Positions 1 to 11,160 of a DNA stretch of 64,000 bases are shown piece after piece. A program made the position numbers and the translations under genes. Under the pieces are notes generated by a model, which worked only from the letters and a program-made list of their open reading frames with translations, did not search any database and was not told where the DNA came from. Source of the DNA: Epiperipatus broadwayi (lineage: Eukaryota; Onychophora; Udeonychophora; Euonychophora; Peripatidae). Position 1 is the stretch's first letter. The number at the start of each line of letters is the position of its first letter. The stretch is taken from contig JAQFVV010006203.1 in the NCBI GenBank assembly GCA_028023455.1, positions 5,982,821 through 6,046,820 on the forward strand, read 5' to 3'.

Positions 1-1602
1 CAAAATGACTCCAATCCAAATTCGGCTTTGGGACTTTAACAATCAAGTCATCATTCGTCTTCATTAATATTACTAAAATTGCAAATATTCATAAAAAATT
101 ATAGAATGGCTTCATTCAACATTGAAGCAGTCAATCTGTAAATCAGATTGAGCTTCATTGTCTAACATATGACTAACCACCCAACAGGGTTCAAACCTGT
201 CATTCCATTTCGTTTTTTTTTATTTCACATATGTTATATAACAATGTCGAAGATGTACTTGAAACGCCAAATTAATAAAATAAAAACGAGGATCGTGTAT
301 GTGTGTTGATATATACACATAGCAGATATGGATGTGTAACCTAGTATATTAATATTGTTATAAATATTTATAGTAATAGTACTTCTTTTTTTTATGTAAT
401 TTTATTATTTTATGTATAAAATGTGAGAAAAGTGATGCAACATGTCGAGAAGGTTCTGGAAAGCACTTAGAAAAATATATTACAATCAGGTGGAAGCAAT
501 CCATTAATCGAATCTGACAATATGGTTTTATTAATTAAGTTATTAAATTCTAGATTTAAAATCGTTAATGGAAATTTTATTTGTTCCATTTATCTGTTCA
601 AATCTGTTTCTAAAACTAGAAATAGACTTGAAAAGACTTTCAAACCCTTATCGATTACTTGCATCTTCTCCTAATGAAAAACAAAAGCAAAATCTTATTT
701 AATTTAATCACATGAGGTAAACCTACACTTGCATTCCCTCAGGTAAACCTTAAAAGCATTCTTGGGATAGAACGGCAGAGCATAAATGGGGTTAAAATTA
801 ATACACGAGGCATTCAATTGTTTTTTTCTTTTAATCGAATAGCTAACATACTCCACAATACCCAGAATTTGATATGAAGATGTTCGGATAGTGGGAATCA
901 AGTCACCCTTTCCCAATCCTTCCGAAATCGTTCCCTTGCCAGGATGTCATTCAGCTACTCCAAACCGACGGACTACTTAAATTATGCATGAAAGACTGAG
1001 CCTGAAGAAAAGCTACCTACTATCAAACAAATTAATTAGTACCCATGGAGTACAGTGATTGCCTTATAAAAGCATGGATCCATTGAATCATCAAACTCAT
1101 ACAACATCAAAAGGTAATCAATCATTGTCATCACCAAAGACTTTCCAATTGTCTAAACTAGTTTATAAACTTAATATTTAAATATGTACTGTACTTCACA
1201 TATACCTGTATTCAATATAATCAAGAATGGCATAATGCCATTTAATCCGTCCTATAAATTAACCTATGTTCATGATTCTTTATAAAATCTTAACCCTTTC
1301 TGTATCTTTTCTGTTATGTATTGTTCTCATCCCATACTTTGGTGCAGTAAAATTATTAATTAAATTTATTGATTCAAATTTTAGATTTTATTTCAAATTG
1401 AATTAATATGCCAATCAAACCCAACCTTGTGAGCATGTCCGCCATTATTAGTAAACCCCACATTGGAGTTAGTAACAATTAACCCATTTTATTTTATTAT
1501 AAATACACACGCTTGCCAGGTTGAGTGACATTTGAATATAATACATGAATAAAGTAATAATACGATTAAGTCAAATAATTTTTACTTTTGGGAAATATAT
1601 GT
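1..1602. other. Stretch without a recognised gene
   Basis: AT-rich DNA. A B-box-like GGGTTCAAACCTG at 187-199 hints at an old SINE, and the GC-richer patch at 900-1010 may be a transposon trace. Neither is certain. No coding frame is supported. Confidence 0.5.
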
Positions 1603-2593
1603 ATTCAAGCACGAGTGCATGTGTGGCGCAACTGTTCCCAAAAGCTATTAAAACAAAATAGCTAACTAAAAATAATAAACTAGCTGAGCACTTTCAAAGG
1701 ATCTTGCCTTCATAATCATAGCTTGCTAATACATTTAATGATATGCAAATATGCTAATTCCATTTTTTGATAAAGCATAGCATGTGTCCTTCCTATTTAT
1801 GGCATCGTTGTCTCGTGAGATGAATAAAACCTCTTTGATTTTTCTTTTAAGGTCATGTCTCTCTCTACACACGATTGTGGGATTATCCGGAATGCTCTCG
1901 TGGTGACTTGTGCTCTGGTGCTGATAGAAAACTGAATAGGTAGAAGGATCATTGCGAGCTCTATTGTATGAATATTTATGTTGTGCTAATCGTGTGGCCA
2001 AAGATGCTCTACTTTCCCCATAATATGAGCCTTTACAATTATTATTGGAACATGCAATATTATATACTGTGTGGGGGGTCTGTAAAAGTGGAATTTGGTC
2101 TTTAATGCTATTAATTAAATTGTTAGAATTTGGAGGGGTTCGAAAACAAAGCTGATATTTGTTGTTAAGGATGGAATGCAATTTCTTGTGTAAATTGGAT
2201 ATATATGGAAGCAATAATCTGGGTTTATCCTGTGTGATGTGAGAGTTAAGATGTTTATTCTGTATATGTAAAATTTTTTGTCAACAATAGATTGCCTGAA
2301 CTCTAAATTCAATAGGTCATCTCTGTATTCTATTACATTTGCTTTTGCATCTGCCTCAATTTTACACAACAATCTATTTCTGTGCAAAAAAGATGCTAGG
2401 CCAGATAATTTATGTGCTATAGGTGTGTTAGATTGGAATTAGCATATTTGCATATCATTAAATGTATTAGCAAGCTATGATTATGAAGACAAGATCCTTT
2501 GAAAGCGCTCAGCTAGTTTATTATTTTTAGTTAGCTATTTTGTATTAATAGCTTTTGGGAACAGTTGCGCCGCACACGCACTCGTGCTTGAAT
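1603..2593 (-). mobile_element. Penelope-like element fragment with inverted terminal arms (PLE-1)
   Basis: Two arms of about 158 bases, 1603-1761 and 2436-2593, are near-perfect inverted repeats of each other. They begin with a GC-richer stretch containing GCACGAGTGC, then GCTATTAAAACAAAATAGC-like sequence, then the CTTTC/GAAAG block. Between them, on the minus strand, lies coding sequence for the end of a Penelope-like polyprotein. PLEs often carry terminal repeats in direct or inverted orientation (pseudo-LTRs), which fits. The copy is 5'-truncated: no upstream reverse transcriptase is present. Confidence 0.8.
1735..2395 (-). pseudogene. PLE-1 C-terminal RT tail and GIY-YIG endonuclease (frameshifted)
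   Basis: On the minus strand, 2395-2215 encodes the thumb-like tail (LLCKIEADAKANVIEYRDDL), then the frame shifts near 2210. The rest (to 1735) encodes the linker and GIY-YIG domain: ACSNNNCKGSYYGES, LATRLAQHKYSYNRARND, the HQSTSHH histidines and KRKIKEVLFISRDNDAINR. The CxxxxC and histidine pattern is the zinc-binding insertion known in PLE endonucleases. The reading frame of the nuclease is open over about 150 codons, which suggests a fairly young insertion. The domain would nick target DNA for reverse transcription. Confidence 0.8.
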
Positions 2594-4199
2594 GAATAAA
2601 GTAAATTTATATGTTTATTGATAGGGCATAATGAACCTACCAGATCAGTTTTATATTATAAATTAAATATTAATTATTAATGCTATTAATTGATTTGTTT
2701 GATTATTATTTCGATGACCGCCATACCAATAATTTTGATAACTATATTATGGTAACGCCTTAGGGAGTGGCCTTTATCGAAGGTACTGACGACCTCTAAA
2801 ACGAATGTGCGATTTATGTTATGATGGGCAGAAATAGGTTCATTTCAATCTACTTAGTAATTAATATATATGTAAAATCAAGCTTAACGGAGGTTTAAAA
2901 ATAATTCATGCCATGCGCTAGATATTAAAATACTACAGGTGAAATTATAGAAACGTTATTAAGTGGAGTCATTTACTCTCTGCTTTATTAGCACAGGTGG
3001 GCTTTGCCAAAAGTTCGCCTTGCTTATTATTAGACGGGATGTTGGAAGTCCGAACCCATTACATGTTTGTATTTATTTCCAGAAACAGGTACCTGAGCTA
3101 TCCTGGACCTTTAGTTAAGGTATGGAATACTCTCCATTGGAATGATCCCAGCACATCCAGCCCTTAGCATCTTCCTATCCACTCTTTATTTAAAAACTGC
3201 TCTGAAATGAATAGAGGGTTGTGTTTTTTTTTTATTCTTTAATAATGTCAAAACGCTTCAAATAAAAGAAGAGAATCGAACTATCATAGTTACTTGTCAT
3301 GCTAGTATTGCCTTTTATTAAAATTTAAATATATGTCTATGTAATATCTTCACCGCAATGATGTGATAACGAAAAACCTGTGCTCTGTCTGTTTACATAA
3401 ACTTTCAAAAATCTTTAAAAAATCTCACTCATATTTTACTAGCATCATTTTCTTAGTCTGTTTATAAATGAATCCCACATGCATTATTAAATCATAATGA
3501 TTGTGTTATTTGAACATTGTAACTGAGTTATCAAATCAAGCTTAATGTATATCGCATTAACTTAATCTACCCCTTTGGGAAAAGATATATATTATTATAT
3601 TACTTAAAACATTGAATGTGAATGCTATATATAGCATGAAAAGTTTCATGTCAGTATAGGCGTGAAAGCAATAATAAAATGTAAATAATTGAAGGACTTT
3701 TCAATCAATGTATTCAGGCTGGTCATTAATTACTTCTATGTATTTTGGTACAAATAGCGATAATACTGTTATAGGGTAGAAGGTTTATAAACAAGCATTG
3801 GCATATTAAAACCGCACCAGTCAGTATGCATTTAAATCTATACATTATACTCTAAGATTGTATGCATCCTAGCGTTAAATGTCTATAACAACCAAATCTA
3901 TGAATTTAAATGCTTAAACATGGATATATGCTAAACCCGCAAATATCATTTATATATATATATATATATTTAACTATTTTATCATGTTATTAAATTTTGT
4001 TTCTCAACTTATCCATTCATTCAAATCATTATGTTATTCAGTCCAGAGTCAGTAAATTATTTTTCTTTTAGATTAGTGTTTCTGGATATATTTTAATGCA
4101 GGTTCAAAATAGTAATCAAATGATATAAATTGATCATTCATCCTTGTGGATATATAATCATATTAGCTAATGTTGGTGTAAGATCTTCCTATATCATGC
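2594..4199. other. Stretch without a recognised gene
   Basis: AT-rich. GC-richer patches at 2740-2830 and 3000-3180 may be old repeat fragments. I see no open frame, tRNA or inverted repeat. Confidence 0.5.
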
Positions 4200-4334
4200 T
4201 GTGGTTTGAAAAATCTTAAGAGTTCTCTTGTTTCTCCACTGTGTCTCTGGGTCAGGAATGAATGAAATTCCTTTTATCAGAGATGTTGTTCATAATGTTA
4301 TTGATTTAGAGAATGAGCAAATAGGGCAGAAGTC

Positions 4335-5332
4335 ATGATTGCTCCTGACCTGTGTATCTCAGACATGATTGTTTTCAGGGTACTTTTGCTTAGGCTCCAA
4401 TTCTTGTTAAGCGAACATACAAATCTAACCGGTACAACGTTACCGAGCTTTATGCTTCTGTTAATAGTGTGGTCTATCGATATCATTCTAGAGCTATTAA
4501 AACAGAATACAATTAGCAATGAGAGGGCACAATTTATCATAGATGTGTTATGGTGGATTAATGACAACTTGCATGCCATATTCAGAAATAAAATATTCTC
4601 CACAACTACAAACTGGCCTATGGATCTATCCATTAGTGGTGTAATATGTAGTTTGCCTATAGCCTCCATCAAAATGTGATCCAACTTCTTTTGAATGCTC
4701 ATGGAAATGTAATCTACATTAGATATGTCAATATTTTTGTCTGCGCTCCCTCTAATCTGATTCACAAAATGTTTAAAAACTTCAAACAATTTCCAGAAAA
4801 TAAATAGACAACGAAAGATGAGGAAAATCAACAGTCCATCAAATATCTCAATCTGGAATTGACTAGACAAACCCAATCTATCGACTATTCAATAATTGTC
4901 AAACCTCTTGGTATTAACGGTTATTTACACCCACAATCTGAAGTACCATTACAATATAAAAAAGCCGGCTTTAAAGCCTTTTTATTTAGAAACTATCAAC
5001 TCTGTAAATTTATAGCTGCCACTAAAAATAACTTAGAATCTTCCAGGAAGGACTTGATCAAAGTTGGCTCTTCCATTACTATACTCGATAAACAAATTAA
5101 GTAATTCAACAATAGACATAAATGTGATAGACCTTCTAACTCCAAACCTTGGATTAATATGCCATATATCGCCAACATATATTCAAGATTAACATCAATT
5201 CTATCTAAAACTTTAACATCACCTTTAGATGCCCTCTATCCCTCAACAGACTCATCAACAACTCTAAGAACAAAATCAATAAAGATGTCAAAGCACAGTT
5301 GGTATATGCCTTAGACTGCATATCTTGCAATG
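4335..5332 (+). pseudogene. PLE-2 reverse transcriptase, decayed
   Basis: Bases 4335-4679 encode an open stretch with DIILELLKQNTISNERAQF and then TTTNWPMDLSISGVICSLP. The second is a degenerate form of the RT motif around 'PMGS-[LI]-SP'. Frameshifts and stops follow to 4858. Bases 4859-5104 then encode IDYSIIVKPLGINGYLHP and FLFRNYQLCKFIAATKNN, the region after the catalytic palm that PLE reverse transcriptases share ('YRKPT...LH...'). The catalytic YADD-type motif is not recognisable. Non-functional. Confidence 0.7.
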
Positions 5333-5340
5333 GTATATAT

Positions 5341-6539
5341 TAGGGGTGTCCAAGACATCGATCGTGGTCAACCTCAAGATCTCTGGAAGTTGTTTACATA
5401 ATTTTTCTTTTTTGTAAAATTTGTATCTAATTTATTTTAATATAATTCTAAAACAATAATTTTCCTTTTTTTTATCTTGAATTTTTTTTTTAAAATTCAG
5501 GACCAGCTTTAGAAAATAATTATTTATAGGTAATTTAAAATTGTAATTTAATAAATATTTTATAAAGCAACATGGACAAATTATAGTACTGGAGGGAGCT
5601 GAGGTAATTTAATCTTTTGTCTGGTGAATTGTTTTAATTTAGCTTCTAAAAATTGAATTATTTTACATTCAAATTGGTTAATGGTAATGAAAAATTTTAA
5701 ATAATGTTAATAACTGAAGAAAAACATATAAAAAATAGCCTGAAGTAATAAAACAAAGGAATTATATTTCAATCAATCATTATGTAAAAACGCCGGTGAT
5801 TTCTTGTGCTTGGAAATTACGATAGCTGATTGTTCACTTCTGTTGTCTTTACTTCATCTAAAATTAAATACTTTAAATAAAAAATCTACATCTACCCACA
5901 TTATTAGTCAATATAGTGTAAAAAGTAATCATAAAATCCGTAAATATTTATGAAAAATAATTGCGTTTTGCTAGCTATCACTGAATGTTATTGATATGCA
6001 AATAGCGGTCAACGTTGTTCATTTGTCTTTTCCTTGTTTATTTTTCAAGTAAAATTTAAAAAATTTTGAATCAAAGTTTATATTTAGGTAAATTAATATA
6101 AGAACTTAATTATAAATGTAAAAAATTATGATAAATATATTTATTTACATTCAAAATATATTATGAAAGCATAAAAGATTTTGGTTTGATTTCTGACTTT
6201 GATAGTTAGAAATGCCTGGAAAACTATAGCCAAAGTTGACAGTCAGTGCTTTGCAGAACTTTATAAAAAAAAGAGGTGGGACAATAAACCACAATCAGAA
6301 ATCCATTTTTTGTGAAAAATATTTCCAATAGTGGATTTTTTTGAAATTTAAATACCGATAAAGCTACGAATTTACAATAAAATAAGTGTAAAATAGAGAA
6401 AATACAATCAAAAATGGCTGATAGATGATGCCAAATTTTTCTGGTTTCCGGTTCAAAGTCCTGAAAAAAACGTAGTCACCCTCAGATAAACTTTCACCAA
6501 AAAAGTCACAGCCAATGTCTAAATGTTTGGCCACCTCTG
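5341..6539. mobile_element. Non-autonomous hAT-like DNA transposon, 1199 bp
   Basis: The left end TAGGGGTGTCCAA and the complement of the right end, CAGAGGTGGCCAAAC, are imperfect terminal inverted repeats of the hAT type. The element is bounded by the perfect 8-bp direct repeat GTATATAT (5333-5340 and 6540-6547), the target duplication size expected for hAT. The interior is very AT-rich and I see no transposase frame, so it is probably a deletion derivative. Confidence 0.85.
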
Positions 6540-6547
6540 GTATATAT

Positions 6548-6800
6548 TATGGTGAAACATACACCAATTTGAAATCAAGAATATCTCAATACATCTACCT
6601 TCATAACAGAGCTAAATCTAATATTTCATATAGCTCAGTATTTGCTGACCATGAGAAGATTACAGGCCACTCTTTTAAACCTACTGCCACTAAGATTGTT
6701 TCCCTTGAAAACAATCACAGGAAATGAAAAGTCAAGAAAACTACACACATAATCAATTCTGTCAATGCGATAAGTGGAAAACTACACACACAACCAATTC
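6548..6800 (+). pseudogene. PLE-2 GIY-YIG nuclease fragment
   Basis: Right of the hAT insertion the frame carries YYGETYTNLKSRISQYIYLH, then NRAKSN, a FADHEK..TGHSF histidine block and IVSLENNHRK, the usual order of a PLE GIY-YIG nuclease. The left half of the motif (LDCISCNGIY) is at 5308-5340, before the insertion. The end of the domain has been disrupted by a 41-bp tandem duplication at 6736-6817 and stops. Confidence 0.75.
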
Positions 6801-6817
6801 TGTCAATGCGATAAGCA
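6736..6817. repeat. 41-bp tandem duplication in PLE-2
   Basis: Bases 6736-6776 and 6777-6817 are two copies of a 41-base unit (begins GAAAACTACACACA, ends GCGATAAG plus two bases) with about four mismatches. The repeat falls inside the C-terminal part of the GIY-YIG frame and so arose after or with its decay. Confidence 0.9.
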
Positions 6818-6900
6818 TTAAAGACAATAGCATTCCCTCAATAAACATTGATGTTCAATGATTTGCTCTCACAGCTACTATAATGCAAATTTATTAAAAT

Positions 6901-8109
6901 CAACACCCAATTTAATGACCTTCGCACGCAGGTGGAAATGCCGATAGATTTTACTAACTCCCCCTCAGTTGTGCTTTGATCAAAAACATTCTGTATTGAA
7001 AACCTAGTTTCGCAGATTAATAAATTTATTTTATGCTTATTTTGTCTCACTGTAATTATTTTTTACTTAATTATTTGTATATTAAATATAAATAATAAAA
7101 ATATGATGTATGTAACAAATAACAAATTTTATTCACCATTCTCAATATAATCAATCTCAATTCAATATCTACCACAACTAAAACCCACATTATTAATCAG
7201 AATTATATTACAAAAATAAAAAATAAATTTGTTTACAGTGTTGTTGCAATTGGCAGTATGATTTTTGTTTATATATAATTGATTTTGAAATTAGCAATAT
7301 TGAGAATGATGAATAAAAATACCACTGACATATATATAAACATGCATAGGGCTACTATAAAAAAGCTTTAGACAATTTCTCATAAATATTTATATGTCAC
7401 ATTGAATACAGTAATGAAAACTGCACAGAAGAGGAGAAAAACTATCAATTTCGAATATATCTGCCATTTATAACCTGGTTTCACTTCAAAATCTTGATAC
7501 AATTTTTATACCCCTCTGTAAGTAGTTTCTACAAATGATAGCATCAGCTATTTAAATCACAACCTGAGATCAGCCAGATTGCATAGTATAGAAGAAGACA
7601 ATCAGCATAAAAAATATCTGCTTCCTAAAATTTATAGGAATAATACACATTTAGTGATATTCTACAGATATACTGTCAGCCTGATAGCATATCTTTTATG
7701 CAAATTCGTCTAAATCTTCTATAGTGATATAGCATTTTAATTTTAAATGAAAAAATATTACAAGAAAGAGCTTTGGTGCCATGTATGATTAATGTAATGC
7801 TATATTTTACTAACCAATCATCACTCTCACATCACATAGGTGGTAAAAATATAAAGATGTAGTAGTAAGAGTTTGTGTATATGTATATGCTTGCATGCAA
7901 TTGATTAGCTGCTCAGTGTACTTAAACCTTTTTACAAGATATACTGATATATTAAGTTTCTCCACCGCATTGAAGTTGATCAGAAACTTTCCTATCTAAA
8001 TACATAACAGTCACTGAAGTAAAAGATCTACAAAATGTAATCTAAAAATGGCCCATTTCACACACTCTGGCTAGATTGTCATGCCTAGTGGATTATTAAT
8101 TTCAGCATT
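6901..8109. other. Stretch without a recognised gene
   Basis: AT-rich; I see nothing definable between PLE-2 and the LINE. Confidence 0.5.
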
Positions 8110-11100
8110 AGAAATAATATGAAAACTAATAATAATATCAGTAGTAATGGTAAAATAAGCCAGTGGTATGTAGTAATAAAGGTAAGTATTATAAATCTAT
8201 CCCCCCCAAATAGAGGGATATGGAATGTGACAAACTTTTCAAGATCAGAACAGAAGATTATATTGTTGCTTAAGATTGATATAAATACTCTTCATGAAAC
8301 TCATCTCTCAGAGAAAATTTAATAAAATAGATATTTTGTAAAAGCAAGTCAGTCAATAAATGGAGAATGCATGGTGTTGGATTTGCTGTAAAGTCTAATT
8401 TATTGTCTTCTTTTGTTGGAATTCCATTCCTCATTGTATCAATGATAGGCTAATGATGTTAAAACTCACCTTTCACAACTGATTTTAGTGCTGGTTTTAT
8501 TAGTGCCTATCTTCCAATCTTAGATTCAGAAAATTCAAAAAAGTATGCTTTTTATCCCTTGTTGGATATCATAATCAAATTTTTCTTCATGAATTGTTTC
8601 AAATAGTAATAGACTTTGGCCAAAACATATTGGAAATAATGATACTAGTACTGTAAATTCAAATGGTTTATTATCATTGAATTTATGCACAACACATGGA
8701 ATGATAATCACAAACACTTTGTTTAAACTGAAAAATCATTATAAAAGAGCATGGATGCATCCACGATCAAAATAATGGCATTTAATAGATTACATTAAAA
8801 TTAGAAGTTAGAATGCAAAGAAATTCACATCGTATGATTACTTGTTGAACAGATCTATGTTTCAAAATTAAAATGACAGTTATATTGAAATATATATATT
8901 ATTCCAATCATATCCATAAGAAAGTTGGTGCTCATTTTTTAAAATAATCTATGTGTTAACTTTCAATAGCTACTAAGCACTAAAATGTGTTAATTTGGAT
9001 TTTCAGGACTGTCATTATTGAAGGATGAAATTCCCTTAAGGACTATGTTATGCATATAAGAAAATCTATTTGTGGGTTCACTAAAAAGAAGAATTACAAC
9101 TGGAGTACTGACAATTATCTATTACTAGTGATTTAATTTAAAGAAAACATGTGGCATTCTCTGTTGAGCAGAATATTAAATTAAATGTGGAACTTTATAA
9201 TAAATATAAGGCTTAAAAATGATTGGTGGATTAAACTTCAAAGAAGTTATAGATATTCACTGAATTTGGTCCTTCTAAATCTTTTTATTGATACGTTAAA
9301 AGCAACATCTGGATTTGATAAATGATACCATAATCCTATTAAATCCAGCAATGGCATTCTCTTACATGATAACAATGATATTTTGGACAAATGGAAGGAA
9401 TATTTTGATTATCTTTTGAATAAAAATTCAAGAATTGAAGTGACAACTTTTAATGATATATCTATTTTATCTACTCATTTAAATTTAGACAAAGATACCC
9501 AACTTAGTGAAGTCAAAACAGTTCTTTGTAATCTTAAAAATGGAAAGGCTTTAGGTCCTGATGAAATATTTAAAGAAATTTTGAAATATAGTGGTGATAC
9601 CCTAGCTTCAAAAATATTGGAATTTTTTAGGAATATATAGACTCATAAAGTTATGCCACTTGATCTTAAGAATGCTTTTATTGTTCCAATTTTTAAAACA
9701 AAGGGAATAAACTAGATTGCAGTAATTATCATGGAATATTATCATTATCCATTACAACAAAAGTACTTTCAATAATTTTGTTGAAAGATTGCTTCCAGTT
9801 ATAGATGAGTGGTTAGCAGAGACTAAATGTGATTTCAAAGAATCAAAAAACACTATAGACAAGGTTTTTACTGCCAGACAAATGCAAAAAAAGTTCAAGA
9901 AACTAAGAAAAAAATTATATATTGCATGTATTGATTTAGTCAGAGTATATGGTTGAGATGTTAAGATGTCTATGGCATTATTTGATTTTAGTAGGTTGCC
10001 CACCAAAATTTATATATATTATACAGCTTCTACATTATGGAATGAGAGGAAGTGTTATTACTGGGAATGAAAAATCTGAGGCATTTGAAATGGAAACTGG
10101 TGTTATTCAAAGATGTGAAATTGCTCCAACATAGTCTTTAATTTTTATGAAAGTGGCCTATGGAATTGTTATAGGTGGCTTAATCAAATAAGCATCAAGA
10201 TATGATACAAGTTTGATTATGGGATTTTCAATTGAATCAATTAAAAATAAAAACAAGAATTACTTCTTAGATTCTGGATTTACAATATTTTGATAATAGT
10301 GCTACTTTTGCCAATTCAAAAGAAAATTTGCAGAATGTTCTTAATGTTTTGATTGCAACATTAAATAATGTTCAAAAAATTCAAGTTCTTTGTCAACTAG
10401 TGACAGAAAAAAAATCCTCAGCAATCTTTAGCTGGGATGGTATCAAACTGAGATCGTAAACGAGTTTAAATATCTTGTTAGTTTTATTAAGTAGTAAAGT
10501 AGACTTAGACGTTGGGGTAAAAAAAAATACTCTAATGTGCAGCTGCTGTTTTTAGCAATTAAAGGATAGAATATTTATTCACAGAGAAACAATTACTGCA
10601 ACTAAGTTAGATGTATATACTGCTATTATTTTATCTAATTTGCTGTAAGGAAATGAAACTTGAACTCTTTATCAGTGCAATATAAAGACATTAGAAAAGT
10701 TTCATTTAAGAAAGCTTTGTAAAATTTTAAAAATACAAAGGCAAGGCCATAAAACCAATCAATATGTTCTCTAGCTTCATTGAATTGGACACTTAAAATA
10801 AATGAACAACTGAAGACTTCCTAAAGCATGTTTTAAAGTAAATTTCAGCATGGTTTTGTGGCAAGAAAGATCCTATCTATGTTATAAGGATTATCTCAAA
10901 AGACATTCTAAAAAAGTGTAATGTCAATTGTTTCCATTGCAAAGATATGGCAGAAAATAGAATACATTGGAAAAATACAATAGGCATGATGTTGAAATAT
11001 TTCAGAAAGAAAAGTTTTCTGCTGAAGAAATTAAAAAACATCATCGTAAAATGTCAAATATATAGAAAAATGAACCAGATTGTTCTATAAGTGGATGTCT

Positions 11101-11160
11101 TTGTAATTTACAGATTGGTTTGTATAGTTATTACAAAACTCATTTCTAGTGTAGTTCTCT
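8110..11160 (+). mobile_element. Decayed APE-type LINE (RTE/Jockey-like), about 3 kb
   Basis: Conceptual plus-strand translation, with many frameshifts and stops, follows the order of an endonuclease-reverse transcriptase LINE. Near 8205-8320 NRGIWNVTNFSR...LHETHLSE matches the APE endonuclease start (RGTWNVRT...SETR). Near 8355-8390 there is a GVGFAVKSNLLS match. At 8750-8800 MDASTIKIMAFNRL matches the 'HPRSKHWHLIDY' region. At 9383-9640 the RT entry KNGKALGPDEIFKEILK is seen. Near 10630-10720 the C-terminal NLL.GNETWTLYQCNIK...FHLRKLCKILK follows. The element ends near a T-run and AATAAT-type tail around 11150-11240. Dead copy. Confidence 0.75.
9383..9640 (+). pseudogene. LINE reverse transcriptase fragment (longest open part)
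   Basis: This 85-codon stretch is the best preserved part of the LINE at 8110-11160. It starts with the W-x-x-YF-x-x-LLN segment that precedes LINE RT domains and includes LSEVKTVLCNLKNGKALGPD, a clear match to the conserved RT motif 'A[IL]xxLKNGKAPGPDGI'. A stop at 9638 and later frameshifts break it. No function is expected. Confidence 0.75.

Larger units (their letters stand above)
4200..6900 (+). mobile_element. Penelope-like element split by a hAT insertion (PLE-2)
   Basis: Plus-strand PLE coding sequence runs from about 4300 to 5340 and resumes at 6548, interrupted by a 1.2-kb DNA transposon. RT remnants come first, the palm/thumb end next, and the GIY-YIG motif is cut exactly by the insertion. 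The reading frame on the two sides of the insertion matches once the 8-bp duplication is accounted for. Ends are approximate because I see no clear terminal repeats. Confidence 0.75.

Noticed and set aside
4298-4876. 192-codon open frame on the minus strand
   Set aside because: It is antisense to a plus-strand PLE reverse transcriptase with recognisable motifs; its own translation has no family resemblance.
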